Source of the DNA: Sulfuricella sp035530375
GTDB taxonomy: Bacteria; Pseudomonadota; Gammaproteobacteria; Burkholderiales; Sulfuricellaceae
NCBI GenBank assembly: GCA_035530375.1
Contig: DATKUY010000029.1
Location: 1 to 46,705, forward strand
Direction of reading: 5' to 3'
Length of the DNA stretch: 46,705 nucleotides
In this document: piece after piece, positions 1 to 9,950 of the stretch
Layout of the letters: each line of letters opens with the position of its first letter
Numbering within the stretch: position 1 is the stretch's first letter
The notes under the pieces: model-generated
Database searches by the model: none
Told to the model about the DNA's origin: nothing
Seen by the model: the letters and a program-made list of their open reading frames with translations, nothing else
Translations under genes and position numbers: made by a program

Positions 1-1
1 C

Positions 2-169
2 CTGAGAGAGGCCATGGAAAAGCACGGCTGGCCGGTCACCTTCAGCATCGGCGTCGCCACCTTCAATACCACGCCCGAAAGCCTCGACGAACTGATAAAG
101 AAAGCCGACGCGCTGATGTACCTCGTCAAGCAGGGCGGCAAAAACGCCATCCGGCAGGAAGTGTATTGA
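2..169 (+). CDS. GGDEF-domain protein, C-terminal fragment
   Basis: This is the 3' end of a gene that begins before the window; 55 codons and a TGA stop are visible. The fragment carries VTFSIGVATF followed by a helix ending ADALMYLVKQGGKN. This matches the last strand and helix of GGDEF domains, which make cyclic di-GMP from two GTP in the cytoplasm. The GG(D/E)EF loop itself lies upstream and cannot be seen, so activity and any sensor domain are unknown. No terminator is obvious after the stop. The assignment to the GGDEF fold is firm; a diguanylate cyclase function is inferred. Confidence 0.85.
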   Translation: MREAMEKHGWPVTFSIGVATFNTTPESLDELIKKADALMYLVKQGGKNAIRQEVY

Positions 170-395
170 CGAACAAGGGCCGGGCGGACTGTCTCGAATG
201 ATTTTGCCTCGGAATAAATCGGGGCTTTCCCGCTGGCTGTTACGCTATCCGCATGATTCGCCTTGTATGCCCTATGGGAATCGGATAACCTTCATGACAT
301 CAAAAAGTTAAGAAAACATATTTGGCGTCCGGGTTATCAAGACATGGCCGGACAAATCTGTCGTATGAATAACTGTTATGTAGGATGCCCATCGC

Positions 396-1151
396 ATGTT
401 CGAAGATGTACTAAAGACGGTGCAGTCACAAATCAATGAGCGACTGTCTAGCCCATTAATGGGAAGCTTTGTGATTTCTTGGTGTTTTTGGAACTACAAG
501 TTTCTTGTCATTCTTTTCTCAGCTGCATCAGTGACCAACACATTCTTGCTAGTCAATTCGATAGCTTTTCCAGACACTACATCTGTAGTCCTAAATGGTG
601 TGATATATCCACTTCTAACGGCCGCCCTATACATATTCGTTTATCCATACCCAGCAAAATACGTTTACAAATTTACGAGGAAGAAACAAAAGGAAATCCT
701 TGAGATAAAGCGAAGAATCGAAGATGAGACGCCCCTCACGCTTGAGGAGTCCAGGAAGATTCGATCTGATCTGTTTAAAGTCGAGCTGGAATACTCTCAG
801 GAGCTTGAACAAAAAGATAAGGAAATCGAAAGACTCAAATCGGAAATTGCTTCGACTCGTTCAGTCCTGCCGACTGAGACGGCCCCCTCAAATAGCGTTT
901 CGCCGGTATCTATTACACCGTCACAACTTTCTCTGCTACGGCAAGTCGAGCACTTGAAAGGTCAAGCTCCTGAAAAACGTCTTATTTCGCAGAGCCAAGA
1001 ATCTCAGGTAAAGACCGAGTTCGATTTGGGTGAACTAGAAAAGATGGGCTTCCTCACACACCGTTACAAGTCGTCATTAAGTGACAACGTGTACGAGTTC
1101 ACCCATGACGGTCGCAGCTATCTAGTGAGACATCAAGAAGCGGATGCATAA
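396..1151 (+). CDS. Two-TM membrane protein with coiled coil and winged-helix-like C terminus, unknown function
   Basis: I do not recognise a named family for this 251-residue protein. It starts with an amphipathic stretch (about 1-20, ending ERLSSPLMGSF). Two hydrophobic segments follow at roughly 25-50 and 65-90, separated by a short loop. A highly charged coiled coil runs from about 95 to 155 (KKQKEILEIKRRIEDE, EQKDKEIERLKSEIA), then a Ser/Thr/Pro-rich linker. The last 75 residues read like a winged helix, ending VYEFTHDGRSYLVRH. AGGA lies about ten bases before the ATG. The DNA is visibly richer in A/T and in codons such as AAA, ATA and TCT than its neighbours, which suggests acquisition. 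It stands alone between a GGDEF gene and prfB. A stress or phage-defence membrane effector is possible but is only a guess. Confidence 0.8.
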   Translation: MFEDVLKTVQSQINERLSSPLMGSFVISWCFWNYKFLVILFSAASVTNTFLLVNSIAFPDTTSVVLNGVIYPLLTAALYIFVYPYPAKYVYKFTRKKQKEILEIKRRIEDETPLTLEESRKIRSDLFKVELEYSQELEQKDKEIERLKSEIASTRSVLPTETAPSNSVSPVSITPSQLSLLRQVEHLKGQAPEKRLISQSQESQVKTEFDLGELEKMGFLTHRYKSSLSDNVYEFTHDGRSYLVRHQEADA

Positions 1152-1214
1152 CTCATCAATCAACCAAACCGCCCCACTCCCTCTCACCCATAGCCCCTCG
1201 CCTGCTCTCCCATG

Positions 1215-1220
1215 TATAAT
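1215..1220 (+). promoter_or_regulatory. Possible -10 box for prfB-lysS
   Basis: A perfect TATAAT lies 34 bases before the prfB start codon. No convincing -35 hexamer is found 16-18 bases upstream, so the call rests on the -10 match and its position in the only gap before the operon. Confidence 0.4.
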
Positions 1221-1253
1221 TCCCCGCTTTGATCCATTTTAGAGCAACGAATC

Positions 1254-2358
1254 ATGGAAGCCGAACAACTCAACGCCATCGCCAACCGGCTCGAAAACCT
1301 TTCCGTACGGGCCACCGACCTGCGGAGGTATCTTTGACTACGATACCAAACAGGAACGCCTGACCGAAGTCGTCCAACTGCTGGAAAACCCGGCGATTTG
1401 GGAAGACGCCAAGCGCGCCCAGGAACTGGGCAAGGAACGCCGCACCCTGGAAGGGATCGTCGAAACGCTGACCCGGCTCGACCGGAGCCTGCGCGACAGC
1501 GCCGACCTGTTCGAGATGGCGAAGGAAGAAGGCGACGACGCTACCCTGGAGAGCGTCGCGGCGGATGCGGAAGCGCTGGAGAAAATCGTGGCGGAAATGG
1601 AATTCCGCCGCATGTTTTCCAACCCGATGGCCCCCAACAACTGCTTCATCGACATTCAGTCCGGCTCCGGCGGCACCGAAGCGCAGGACTGGGCCGCGAT
1701 GCTGTACCGGATGTACGTGCGCTACGCCGAGCGCAAGGGCTTCAAGGTGGAAATCCTGGAAGAATCCGACGGCGAGGTGGCGGGCCTCAAGAGCGCGACC
1801 ATCAAGGTGTCGGGCGATTATGCGTTCGGCTATCTGCGCAGCGAATCCGGCGTGCACCGCCTGGTGCGCAAGTCCCCGTTCGATTCCGGCAACCGCCGCC
1901 ACACTTCGTTCTCCAGCGTGTTCGTCTACCCCGAGGTGGACGACTCCATCGAGGTCGAGATCAACCCCGCCGACCTGCGCGTGGACACCTTCCGCGCTTC
2001 CGGCGCGGGCGGCCAGCACATCAACAAGACCGATTCGGCAATCCGCATCACCCACCTGCCTACCAATATCGTGGTGCAGTGCCAGAACGACCGCTCGCAG
2101 CACAAGAACCGCTCCGAGGCGATGAGCATGCTGAAGGCGCGCCTGTACGAGCTGGAACTCCGGAAGCGCAACGAGGAAAAGCAGGCGATGGAAGACTCCA
2201 AGACCGACATCGGCTGGGGCCACCAGATCCGCTCCTATGTGCTCGACCAGTCGCGCATCAAGGATTTGCGCACCAATTTCGAAACCGGCAACACCCAGGC
2301 GGTGCTCGACGGCGACCTCGACGACTTTATCAGCGCCAGTTTGAAACAGGGAGTTTAA
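1254..2358 (+). CDS. prfB: Peptide chain release factor 2 (programmed +1 frameshift)
   Basis: RF2 recognises UGA and UAA stop codons and triggers hydrolysis of peptidyl-tRNA on the ribosome. Translation starts at ATG 1254, reads 27 codons to an in-frame TGA at 1335-1337, and must shift +1 to continue at GAC 1336. The joined product is 367 residues, close to the usual 365. In the joined numbering the SPF stop-codon recognition motif is at 207-209 and the catalytic GGQ at 252-254, inside SGAGGQHINKTDSA. The coding region is therefore join(1254..1334,1336..2358). lysS begins four bases after the stop, so the two are cotranscribed, as in many proteobacteria. An annotation starting at an internal ATG (for example 1516) would be artificially short. 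Confidence 0.97.
1323..1338 (+). promoter_or_regulatory. RF2 autoregulatory +1 frameshift site
   Basis: The sequence CGG AGG TAT CTT TGA C has an internal Shine-Dalgarno-like element (GGAGG, 1324-1328) three bases before the slippery CTT codon, followed by TGA C. This is the classical RF2 arrangement. When RF2 is scarce, slow termination at the poorly recognised UGAC lets tRNA-Leu slip from CUU to UUU and translation continues in the +1 frame. The spacing matches the well-known AGG GGG TAT CTT TGA C; only the first element differs (CGGAGG instead of AGGGGG). Confidence 0.95.
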
Positions 2359-2362
2359 TCAA

Positions 2363-3874
<1,512 letters not shown>

Positions 3875-3922
3875 GCGCGAAGCGGCCAAGCGTTTAGCTA
3901 CGGCTGCGAAGGCGGTTTCTTC

Positions 3923-3968
3923 AAAAAAACACAAGGCGAAAGTCATCCGACTTTCGCCTTGTTATTTT
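3923..3968. terminator. Bidirectional intrinsic terminator between lysS and the Sel1-repeat gene
   Basis: A perfect 14-bp inverted repeat (3931-3944 and 3949-3962, arm ACAAGGCGAAAGTC) with a four-base ATCC loop is flanked by an A-tract (3923-3929) on the left and TTATTTT on the right. It can therefore stop transcription from both directions. The neighbouring genes lysS (+) and the Sel1-repeat gene (-) converge on it. Confidence 0.93.
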
Positions 3969-4029
3969 CATTTTCGAGCCGACCGGATTAACTGCCGGCC
4001 ATTTAACCAGTACTTCAGAACGATGCCGC

Positions 4030-4626
4030 TTACCGCTCCATCGCCAGCAAATTTTTGTCTGCATCCATCTGCGGCAAACCCGCACGGGCACGTAGGTCGG
4101 CAAGCACCTTGTCGCCATTGCGGCGTGAAGCCTCATAAGCCGCACGACGTTCAGCCTCGCCCGCCATGGCTACCGCTTGCTGCACCCAGGCCCGATATTG
4201 CGCGTGATCCCGATGCGAGTGCTGTTTACGGTTCATGGTAAACCAGCGTTGCGCTTCCACCTCGTTTCTTTCTACGCCTTCAGCATTAAGATACATTAAT
4301 CCAAGAATGAGCTGGGATTCCTTGTCGCCCTGTTCCGCCGCCTTGCGATACCACTTAAGCGCCTCGGCATAATTCTGTGCCACGCCGTCGCCATAACGGA
4401 ACATTTGACCGAGGTTAAATTGCGCATTCACCACCCCCTTCTCGGCAAGTGGCTGCCACAGTTTAACGGCATTCTGATAGTCCCCGTGACGGTGCGCAGT
4501 GGCGGCACGCTCATAATCCTGCGCCACATCAGCCTGCGCCAAGGGGATGGCCGCCAGCAGGCCAAGGCAGATCATGGACAGAAAAGCCGCCAGGCGGGAA
4601 GGTAAAAAGGCGGAATGGTTTTTCAT
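4030..4626 (-). CDS. Exported Sel1-like repeat (TPR-type) protein
   Basis: This 198-residue protein begins with a signal peptide (hydrophobic 13-30, cleavage likely after AQA near 32). Sel1-like repeats follow, including GDYQNAVKLWQPLAEKGVVNAQFNLGQ-type, GVAQNYAEALKWYRKAAEQGD and GVERNEVEAQRWF units. Such repeats form helical solenoids for protein-protein contacts, probably in the periplasm. The C-terminal 70 residues are charged and Ala/Arg-rich, without a recognised domain. AAGGAG sits just before the ATG. It is monocistronic: lysS converges on one side and a gene-free gap lies on the other. The binding partner is unknown. Confidence 0.88.
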   Translation of the reverse strand: MKNHSAFLPSRLAAFLSMICLGLLAAIPLAQADVAQDYERAATAHRHGDYQNAVKLWQPLAEKGVVNAQFNLGQMFRYGDGVAQNYAEALKWYRKAAEQGDKESQLILGLMYLNAEGVERNEVEAQRWFTMNRKQHSHRDHAQYRAWVQQAVAMAGEAERRAAYEASRRNGDKVLADLRARAGLPQMDADKNLLAMER

Positions 4627-4999
4627 GGGGTTCTCCTTGAGTTGACAAATCTCTGCTCAATTTAGCAAGAGCAATGCCAGCCAATAACCCACCCCATGAA
4701 ATATCGCCTGCCGCACGGCAGTATCTGATCTTTTGGCAGTTTCGGAAACGGATATGGACAAGGCAATCGGCCACGCCGACTGTGCCGTTTCTCCAAAAAT
4801 GTGCCATTCGGCACAGCGATTCGCTGCTTTATCAAGCTTCCCATCTTTAAAATATCTTCGCCACGGCGCTCGCTGAACCCATTGATTTTTGGCATCCGGA
4901 ATCCGCCCTGAAAAGTACCGGATCAGTCGGCACCTGATCCCATGTCCATCGATGTGGGGAAGCAAACAGGGCGGCAGGCGGCATTTTGAATCGGCGGGA
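4627..4999. other. Gene-free interval of about 370 bases
   Basis: It holds the upstream region of the Sel1-repeat gene at its left edge. I see no convincing gene. The only open frames, leftward within 4657-4965, give Trp/Arg-rich peptides with no domain, no ribosome binding site and no hydrophobic pattern. No terminator, tRNA-like fold or mobile-element end was recognised. Confidence 0.5.
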
Positions 5000-5515
5000 T
5001 TAGCGCGAGCACAAACATCTGCCCGTGCTGCAAAACCCCCTTTGGGACTCGGTCAGGCTCATGGTGGAACGTACAGCGCCGGAAGTACCGTCGAACAGTA
5101 CATTGAAGCGGGCCGCCTCGCTCCAATCGTCGCAATAGCGCCATTCCCACACCAGTTCGTCCCGTGCCTTGAAATAGACCGTCCAGCCTGGATAGGGCGG
5201 CCCCAGAATGCGCATGACCTGGGCCTCGGTCATGCCTGGCCGAATCTGCGCAAAGACGCTTGGGTCCAGCACGTTTCCGATGCGCTGCAATTTCCCGTCC
5301 GGACCGACCCGCACCATGAAAGTGTGGAAGCCAAACGGCCCGCGTGGATAGGCGAGCTGCACGGAACCGTCAGAGTCCTGCCAGCGCATCGCCGGCTCGC
5401 CCATGACGCGGATCACGTCATCGAGCCGCGCTTCGCCAAGCTTGAGCCCGCTGCCGCCATAGGCGGCGCAGGCGGTCAGGAACAACGCAGCCATAATTGG
5501 AAACAGTCGTTTCAT
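5000..5515 (-). CDS. BamE/SmpA-like outer-membrane lipoprotein
   Basis: I place the start at the ATG whose complement is at 5513-5515, because GGAG lies nine bases upstream and a compact lipoprotein signal follows at once (MKRLFPIMAALFLTAC, lipobox Cys16). Upstream in-frame ATGs would add a polar extension. The 171-residue protein has two similar segments: GLKLGEARLDDVIRVMGEPA and IRPGMTEAQVMRILGPPY. The second matches the G-MT-xxV-xxxLG-P pattern of BamE/OmlA-like domains; the first is a diverged copy. The segment VYFKARDELVWEWRY fits the strand that follows in that fold. A role in outer-membrane assembly or integrity is inferred. It stands alone in a leftward unit; whether it is BamE itself is doubtful because of the duplicated motif. 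Confidence 0.8.
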   Translation of the reverse strand: MKRLFPIMAALFLTACAAYGGSGLKLGEARLDDVIRVMGEPAMRWQDSDGSVQLAYPRGPFGFHTFMVRVGPDGKLQRIGNVLDPSVFAQIRPGMTEAQVMRILGPPYPGWTVYFKARDELVWEWRYCDDWSEAARFNVLFDGTSGAVRSTMSLTESQRGFCSTGRCLCSR

Positions 5516-5701
5516 ATGCATCGACTCCAGTGTCAGGTTCAAGGAAGCGCCGATCAATTCATCATCGAAGCCATGCTGATAGCTGGAACGGCGTTTTTTC
5601 TCTTCGATCCATTATCGAATTACCAACATTTAATCCCTTCGCAATAGCCGGACGCAACTTTCATGCGTTATTTTCCACAGCACCGCCTGTCCACGCCATA
5701 T

Positions 5702-5731
5702 TTGACTATAAATAAACGAGCGGTGTATGAA
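5702..5731 (+). promoter_or_regulatory. Candidate sigma-70 promoter for the glycine-zipper gene
   Basis: TTGACT (5702-5707) and TATGAA (5726-5731) are separated by 18 bases. A start site near 5738 would give a leader of about 30 bases, ending with ACGGAG before the ATG at 5768. Confidence 0.5.
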
Positions 5732-5767
5732 TATGGCAGGCAACACTTACTTATACGGAGAATCACC

Positions 5768-6433
5768 ATGACTGAACCAACCAGCAAAACCAGCCCTTTC
5801 GTCATCGCCGCATCCATCGCGGTGATCCTCGTCAGCATCGTGGGCATCGGCGTCATGACCGGCCTGATTCCGGGCCGAGGGGCAAAACCCGAAATCCCCG
5901 CCGCGACTGCGCCCGGTCAAATGGCGGGAACACCGGCGCCACAGTTAGGTGGCGCTGCGGAAAAGCCGGCCGCTGCTGACAAAACCGCTGCCGCCCAGCC
6001 GGAGCCTGTTACCAAGCCTGCCGCCAAAAGAGTTACTGTCAAACCGGCAGCGCATTCCACCGCAAGCGTCAACCCAGAGCAGAAAGTTGCGGTGAAGGTC
6101 TGCGGTAACTGCGGCATTATCACTGCCATCCGTACCGTCGAGCAGGCCGGCGAGGGAAGCGGTCTGGGCGCAGTCGCCGGCGGCGTCGTAGGCGGGCTAC
6201 TGGGCCACCAAGTCGGCGGGGGCACCGGAAAAGATCTCGCCACCATCGCTGGCGTTGTCGGCGGCGGCTATGCCGGCCACCAGATCGAGAAGAAGGTCAA
6301 AACCACCAAGCATTACGAAATCAACGTCCGTATGGATGACGGTAGCCATCGCACCTTCATGCAGGAAACCGAGCCCGCCTATGCCGTCGGCGAAAAAGTG
6401 AAGGTTATCGACGGCGCGTTGATACGCGATTAA
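5768..6433 (+). CDS. Glycine-zipper 2TM (SlyB/17 kDa antigen-like) envelope protein
   Basis: The start at ATG 5768 is preferred over the upstream ATG 5663 because ACGGAG precedes it and a membrane segment follows at once (FVIAASIAVILVSIVGIGV, about residues 10-30). The 221-residue protein then has an Ala/Pro/Lys-rich linker (about 37-105) and a CGNCG motif. A glycine-zipper hairpin follows at roughly 127-175 (GLGAVAGGVVGGLLGHQVGGG, then AGVVGGGYAGHQIE), and a small C-terminal beta domain ends VIDGALIRD. This is the layout of the Rick_17kDa/SlyB-type family of envelope integrity proteins. There is no lipobox, so it is probably anchored in the inner membrane by its N terminus. Function beyond envelope homeostasis is not known. 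Confidence 0.87.
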   Translation: MTEPTSKTSPFVIAASIAVILVSIVGIGVMTGLIPGRGAKPEIPAATAPGQMAGTPAPQLGGAAEKPAAADKTAAAQPEPVTKPAAKRVTVKPAAHSTASVNPEQKVAVKVCGNCGIITAIRTVEQAGEGSGLGAVAGGVVGGLLGHQVGGGTGKDLATIAGVVGGGYAGHQIEKKVKTTKHYEINVRMDDGSHRTFMQETEPAYAVGEKVKVIDGALIRD

Positions 6434-6450
6434 CCTGTAAACGGATTACA

Positions 6451-6503
6451 CCGCCAAGGAGCCAGGCAACAGCGCGTGTTTCCTGGCGGTTCAAGCGTTT
6501 TTT
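6451..6503 (+). terminator. Possible weak terminator after the glycine-zipper gene
   Basis: An imperfect inverted repeat (6461-6470 with 6478-6487, nine of ten pairs, loop of seven) is followed about ten bases later by six T residues. An alternative pairing uses CCGCCAAGGA at 6451 with TCCTGGCGG at 6481. The distance from stem to T-run is longer than usual, so efficiency is doubtful. Confidence 0.35.
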
Positions 6504-6569
6504 CAGGGGCGGATCAGCCTCTAAAAGGGATGCGGCGAAATTTATTGGATAATGTAGAATCCAATGTAA

Positions 6570-8948
6570 ATGGCCACTCCTTCTTCCCAGCATATCGAAC
6601 TCCCGATCGCAGGCATGACCTGCGCCGCCTGTTCCACGCGCCTCGAAAAAAATCTCAACAAGCTGCCCGGCGTAAAAGCCGCCGTCAATCTCGCCAGTGA
6701 AAAAGCCCATATCGAGTTCGATCCGGCACGATCGTCCCCTGCCGAACTGGTGCAAGCTGTCCGCAAAGCCGGATTTTCGGTGCCGGAGCAGGAAGTGGTG
6801 CTGGAACTGGAGGGCATGACCTGCGCTGCCTGTGCCACGCGCATCGAGAAAGTGCTGAACAGGATCGACGGCGTGAGCGCCGCGGTAAATTTCGCCACCG
6901 AAAAGGCCCGAATTCGCGTTGCACCGGGCACAGCCACCCTGGAATCGCTGATTGCGGCGGTGGTCAAGGCAGGCTATGGCGCTCACGAATCGCTCGGCGC
7001 CAGCCGCGCGGAAGAGAAACAGCGGCGTGCGGCGGCTTATCGGAAGGAACTGCGCATCTTCTGGTTTGCCGCTGCGCTGACGCTGCCGCTGGTGGCGCAA
7101 ATGGGCGCGATGTTTTTCGGCCAGCACGAAGAGATTTTGCCACGCTGGCTGCAATGGCTGCTCGCCACGCCGGTGCAGTTCTGGGCGGGCAAGCGCTTTT
7201 ATGTCGGCGCCTGGCACGCCTTGCGCGGCGGCGGCGCCAACATGGACGTGCTGGTCGCACTCGGCACCAGCATGGCGTACTTTCTCAGCACCGCCATCAC
7301 CTTGTTCGGCCTGGAGCAGCACGTATATTTCGAGGCGGGCGCAGCGGTCATTACGCTGGTGCTGATGGGCAAGCTGCTGGAAGCGCACGCCAAGGCGGGA
7401 ACCTCGGCGGCGATCGAGGAACTGCTCAAGCTCCAGCCGAAAACCGCGCACCTGGAGCGCGACGGCCAGATTGTCGATGTCGATGCCGCCAGCCTCAAAC
7501 TCGGCGATATTTTTATCGCCCGTGCCGGTGAAAGCATCCCGGTTGACGGCGAGGTGATCGAGGGCGAGTCCAGTGTGGTGGAGGCCATGCTGACCGGCGA
7601 AAGCCTGCCTGTGACCAAGAACCCTGGTGCCAAGGTGTTCGGTGCCACGCAGAATCAGCAAGGGATGCTGAAGTGCCGCGCTACCGGCGTGGGTGCGCAT
7701 ACCGTGCTGGCAGGCATTATCCGGCTGGTGGAACAGGCACAAGGTTCGAAAGCCCCGATCCAGCGGCTGGCGGACATCATTTCCGGCATTTTCGTGCCGG
7801 TGGTGGTTTCTGTCAGCCTCATCACTTTCGGCCTGTGGTGGGGTCTGGGCGGCGAATTTACCCCTGCCCTGATCAACGCCGTGGCCGTGCTGGTGATCGC
7901 CTGCCCATGCGCCCTCGGTCTTGCCACGCCCACCGCGGTGATGGTTGGCACGGGCAACGGCGCCAAGGCGGGCATCCTGATCAGGAATGCGGAAGCACTG
8001 GAGCGGGCAGGAAAGATCCGCACTCTGGTGGTGGACAAAACCGGTACCCTGACCGAAGGCCGCCCCACGGTTACCGACATCGTTCCGGCAGCGCATTCCG
8101 CTCCGGACGAAGTGCTCCGGCTTGCTGCCGCTCTGGAGCAAGGTTCGGAGCATCCCTTGGCAAAAGCGGTGCTGGCCCGCGCCGCAGAAGCGGGCATTGC
8201 GCCGGACATCGTCACCGGATTCAGCTCCGTCACAGGCAAAGGAGTGCAGGGCGAAATCGGGGGGCGGCTTTGCTGGCTCGGCTCCCCCGCTTTCTTCATC
8301 GAGCAGGGATTAAAAACCGATGAGACCGTCATCGCCGGCCTCCAGCGCGAGGGCAAGACCGTGGTCGCCATTGGCGACAAGCAAGGCGTAGTGGGCTATC
8401 TCGCCATCGCCGACACGCTGCGCGCAAGTTCGGCCCGTGCCGTGGCCCGGTTGCAGGCAATGGGCATCGAGGTGGTGATGCTGACCGGCGACAACCAGGC
8501 CACTGCTCACGCCATCGCCGCACAGGCCGGCGTCAATCGCTATCTCGCGGAAGTGCTGCCGCAAGACAAGGCGGCGGAAATCCAGAAACTCAAAACCCAG
8601 GGCAAGGCGGTCGGCATGGCTGGCGACGGCATCAACGATGCCCCGGCGCTGGCGGCGGCAGACGTAAGTTTTGCCATTGGCAGCGGCGCCGATGTCGCCA
8701 TCGAAGCTGCCGATATCACCCTGATGCGCAACGACATGGAAAGCGTGGCGGATGCGATTGATTTATCCCGTGCCACGCTGAGAAAAATCCGCCAGAATTT
8801 GTTCTTCGCTTTCGTCTACAATGCGCTGGGCATCCCGCTGGCAGCGATGGGCATGCTGAGCCCGGTGATCGCAGGGGCGGCGATGGCGATGAGTTCGGTG
8901 TCGGTGGTGAGTAATTCGCTGCTGCTGAAGCGTTGGAAGATGCATTGA
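6570..8948 (+). CDS. copA: Cu(I)-exporting P1B-type ATPase with two HMA domains
   Basis: This inner-membrane ATPase pumps Cu(I) (or Ag(I)) out of the cytoplasm. The 792-residue protein has two N-terminal HMA metal-binding domains with GMTCAAC at Cys18/Cys21 and Cys85/Cys88. The transmembrane domain carries the CPC motif at 445-447 (VIACPCALGLATP). The actuator TGES is at 342-345, the phosphorylated Asp is in DKTGT at 489, and GDGIND is at 685-690. The last helix holds the MSSVSVVSNSL motif typical of copper pumps. The start ATG has no Shine-Dalgarno sequence, and -10-like hexamers (GATAAT 6548, TAGAAT 6555) lie just upstream, so the mRNA may have a very short leader. copZ follows after a palindromic repeat. 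No CueR-type operator was recognised. Confidence 0.96.
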   Translation: MATPSSQHIELPIAGMTCAACSTRLEKNLNKLPGVKAAVNLASEKAHIEFDPARSSPAELVQAVRKAGFSVPEQEVVLELEGMTCAACATRIEKVLNRIDGVSAAVNFATEKARIRVAPGTATLESLIAAVVKAGYGAHESLGASRAEEKQRRAAAYRKELRIFWFAAALTLPLVAQMGAMFFGQHEEILPRWLQWLLATPVQFWAGKRFYVGAWHALRGGGANMDVLVALGTSMAYFLSTAITLFGLEQHVYFEAGAAVITLVLMGKLLEAHAKAGTSAAIEELLKLQPKTAHLERDGQIVDVDAASLKLGDIFIARAGESIPVDGEVIEGESSVVEAMLTGESLPVTKNPGAKVFGATQNQQGMLKCRATGVGAHTVLAGIIRLVEQAQGSKAPIQRLADIISGIFVPVVVSVSLITFGLWWGLGGEFTPALINAVAVLVIACPCALGLATPTAVMVGTGNGAKAGILIRNAEALERAGKIRTLVVDKTGTLTEGRPTVTDIVPAAHSAPDEVLRLAAALEQGSEHPLAKAVLARAAEAGIAPDIVTGFSSVTGKGVQGEIGGRLCWLGSPAFFIEQGLKTDETVIAGLQREGKTVVAIGDKQGVVGYLAIADTLRASSARAVARLQAMGIEVVMLTGDNQATAHAIAAQAGVNRYLAEVLPQDKAAEIQKLKTQGKAVGMAGDGINDAPALAAADVSFAIGSGADVAIEAADITLMRNDMESVADAIDLSRATLRKIRQNLFFAFVYNALGIPLAAMGMLSPVIAGAAMAMSSVSVVSNSLLLKRWKMH

Positions 8949-8960
8949 CCCAACTTTCAA

Positions 8961-9012
8961 ACCGCAAAGGACGCAAAGGCACGCGAGGTAAAGCAAGTTC
9001 TTCCTTTGCGGT
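8961..9012. repeat. Palindromic intergenic repeat, copy 1 (copA-copZ gap)
   Basis: The arms ACCGCAAAGGA (8961-8971) and TCCTTTGCGGT (9002-9012) are perfect complements; the spacer contains a further CGCAAAGG. The arms match those of the copies at 12096, 25783 and 26755. It could form a hairpin in the copA-copZ transcript. Confidence 0.8.
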
Positions 9013-9045
9013 ATATTCTTTTGCATCAACTGAAGGAGAACATAA

Positions 9046-9261
9046 ATGGAAAAAATCACTCTCGCCGTCAAGGGCATGACCTGCATGGGCTGCGTGCGCA
9101 GCGTGAAGAATGTGCTGGAACCGATCCCCGGCGTTGCGGCTGTGGACATCACTCTGGATAACGGGCAGGTCATCATTTCCTTTGATGCCGCCAAGTGCAA
9201 TGCGGACCAATTCAAGGCTGCGATTCAGGATGCCGGCTACGAAGTTGTTGATAATGGTTGA
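9046..9261 (+). CDS. copZ: Copper chaperone (HMA domain)
   Basis: This 71-residue protein is a single HMA domain. The metal site is GMTCMGC near residues 10-16, followed by the usual beta-alpha-beta-beta-alpha-beta pattern and ending DAGYEVVDNG. Such chaperones carry Cu(I) in the cytoplasm and deliver it to the CopA metal-binding domains. AAGGAG precedes the ATG at a good distance. Its position just after copA supports the pairing, although a palindromic repeat lies between them and may alter the ratio of the two products. Confidence 0.93.
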   Translation: MEKITLAVKGMTCMGCVRSVKNVLEPIPGVAAVDITLDNGQVIISFDAAKCNADQFKAAIQDAGYEVVDNG

Positions 9262-9314
9262 AAATTGGCGCCAAATTCTTCATTATGTGCGCTCTATGAA
9301 AATAATGCCCTTAC

Positions 9315-9950
9315 ATGAACCTGCCTGACCTCGTCCCCTTCCTCAATCCTGCGGTTCATGGCTTCGCGCCCGTTGCAGTAATCGGAGCTTTCTTCCCTTT
9401 CCTCAAAAAAGAAAAACCGAAAACCATCGGCAAGGGTACGCTCCAGACCATCAACAAAATTGCCTGCCAGTTCCTCGAAGCGCGCGGAGTGGAAAACTTC
9501 AAGGTCTATACCATCGCTTATGAAGATCAGCCGGTGGTGCTGATCCAGGCCGAGCCGCAAAAGAAACTGCGGTTTTCCAATATCATCGAAATCCAGATCA
9601 AAAAATTCATCCGGGATAATCTGTCGATCGAGGTGCCCGCCGTATTCTGGCGTTTCAAAACGGACAACAGCGAAACACCCGGGCCGGAACAGGCCGATTA
9701 CGAATTTGAAGAACAACCGAACTACCCTCCGACTGTCGATCAGGCTCAGCCCTCCGCACAACAATCATCGCCTCAGGTAGAAGAAGCAAAGAGCAAAGGG
9801 GAATCCATGGAGCAGGAAAGCGTCTTCCACCTCTCCCCCCACCTGACGCTGGACAACATGCAGGTGGAAGAAGTAGACATTTCCATGGGCGAGTTTGACG
9901 AGTTTCTCAAGGGTGCCGCCAGCACACGAAAAAAGGATGAACAGCCATGA
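9315..9950 (+). CDS. Unknown protein with acidic low-complexity C-terminal half
   Basis: I do not recognise this 211-residue protein. The N-terminal 30 residues are moderately hydrophobic (LVPFLNPAVHGFAPVAVIGAFFPF) and followed by KKEKPK; they could be a signal anchor or membrane-associated helix. Residues about 35-115 look like a small alpha/beta domain (NKIACQFLEARGVENFKVYT; FSNIIEIQIKKFIRDNL). The rest is Glu/Gln/Pro/Ser-rich and disordered-looking, ending with a short acidic conserved-looking stretch (VEEVDISMGEFDEFLKG). There is no clear ribosome binding site before ATG 9315. Its stop overlaps the next start (ATGA), so the two genes are translationally coupled. Confidence 0.75.
   Translation: MNLPDLVPFLNPAVHGFAPVAVIGAFFPFLKKEKPKTIGKGTLQTINKIACQFLEARGVENFKVYTIAYEDQPVVLIQAEPQKKLRFSNIIEIQIKKFIRDNLSIEVPAVFWRFKTDNSETPGPEQADYEFEEQPNYPPTVDQAQPSAQQSSPQVEEAKSKGESMEQESVFHLSPHLTLDNMQVEEVDISMGEFDEFLKGAASTRKKDEQP

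Noticed and set aside
4657..4965. Leftward frame of about 100 codons upstream of the Sel1-repeat gene
   Set aside because: No ribosome binding site, no domain and an overlapping alternative frame of similar quality; not protein-like.
6434..6569. Search for a CueR/MerR-type operator before copA
   Set aside because: No dyad within a 19-20 base spacer between recognisable -35 and -10 elements was found.
6405..8153. Leftward open frame of about 580 codons opposite copA
   Set aside because: Shadow of copA; the composition (His, Arg and Gln-rich) is typical of antisense frames and no motif is present.
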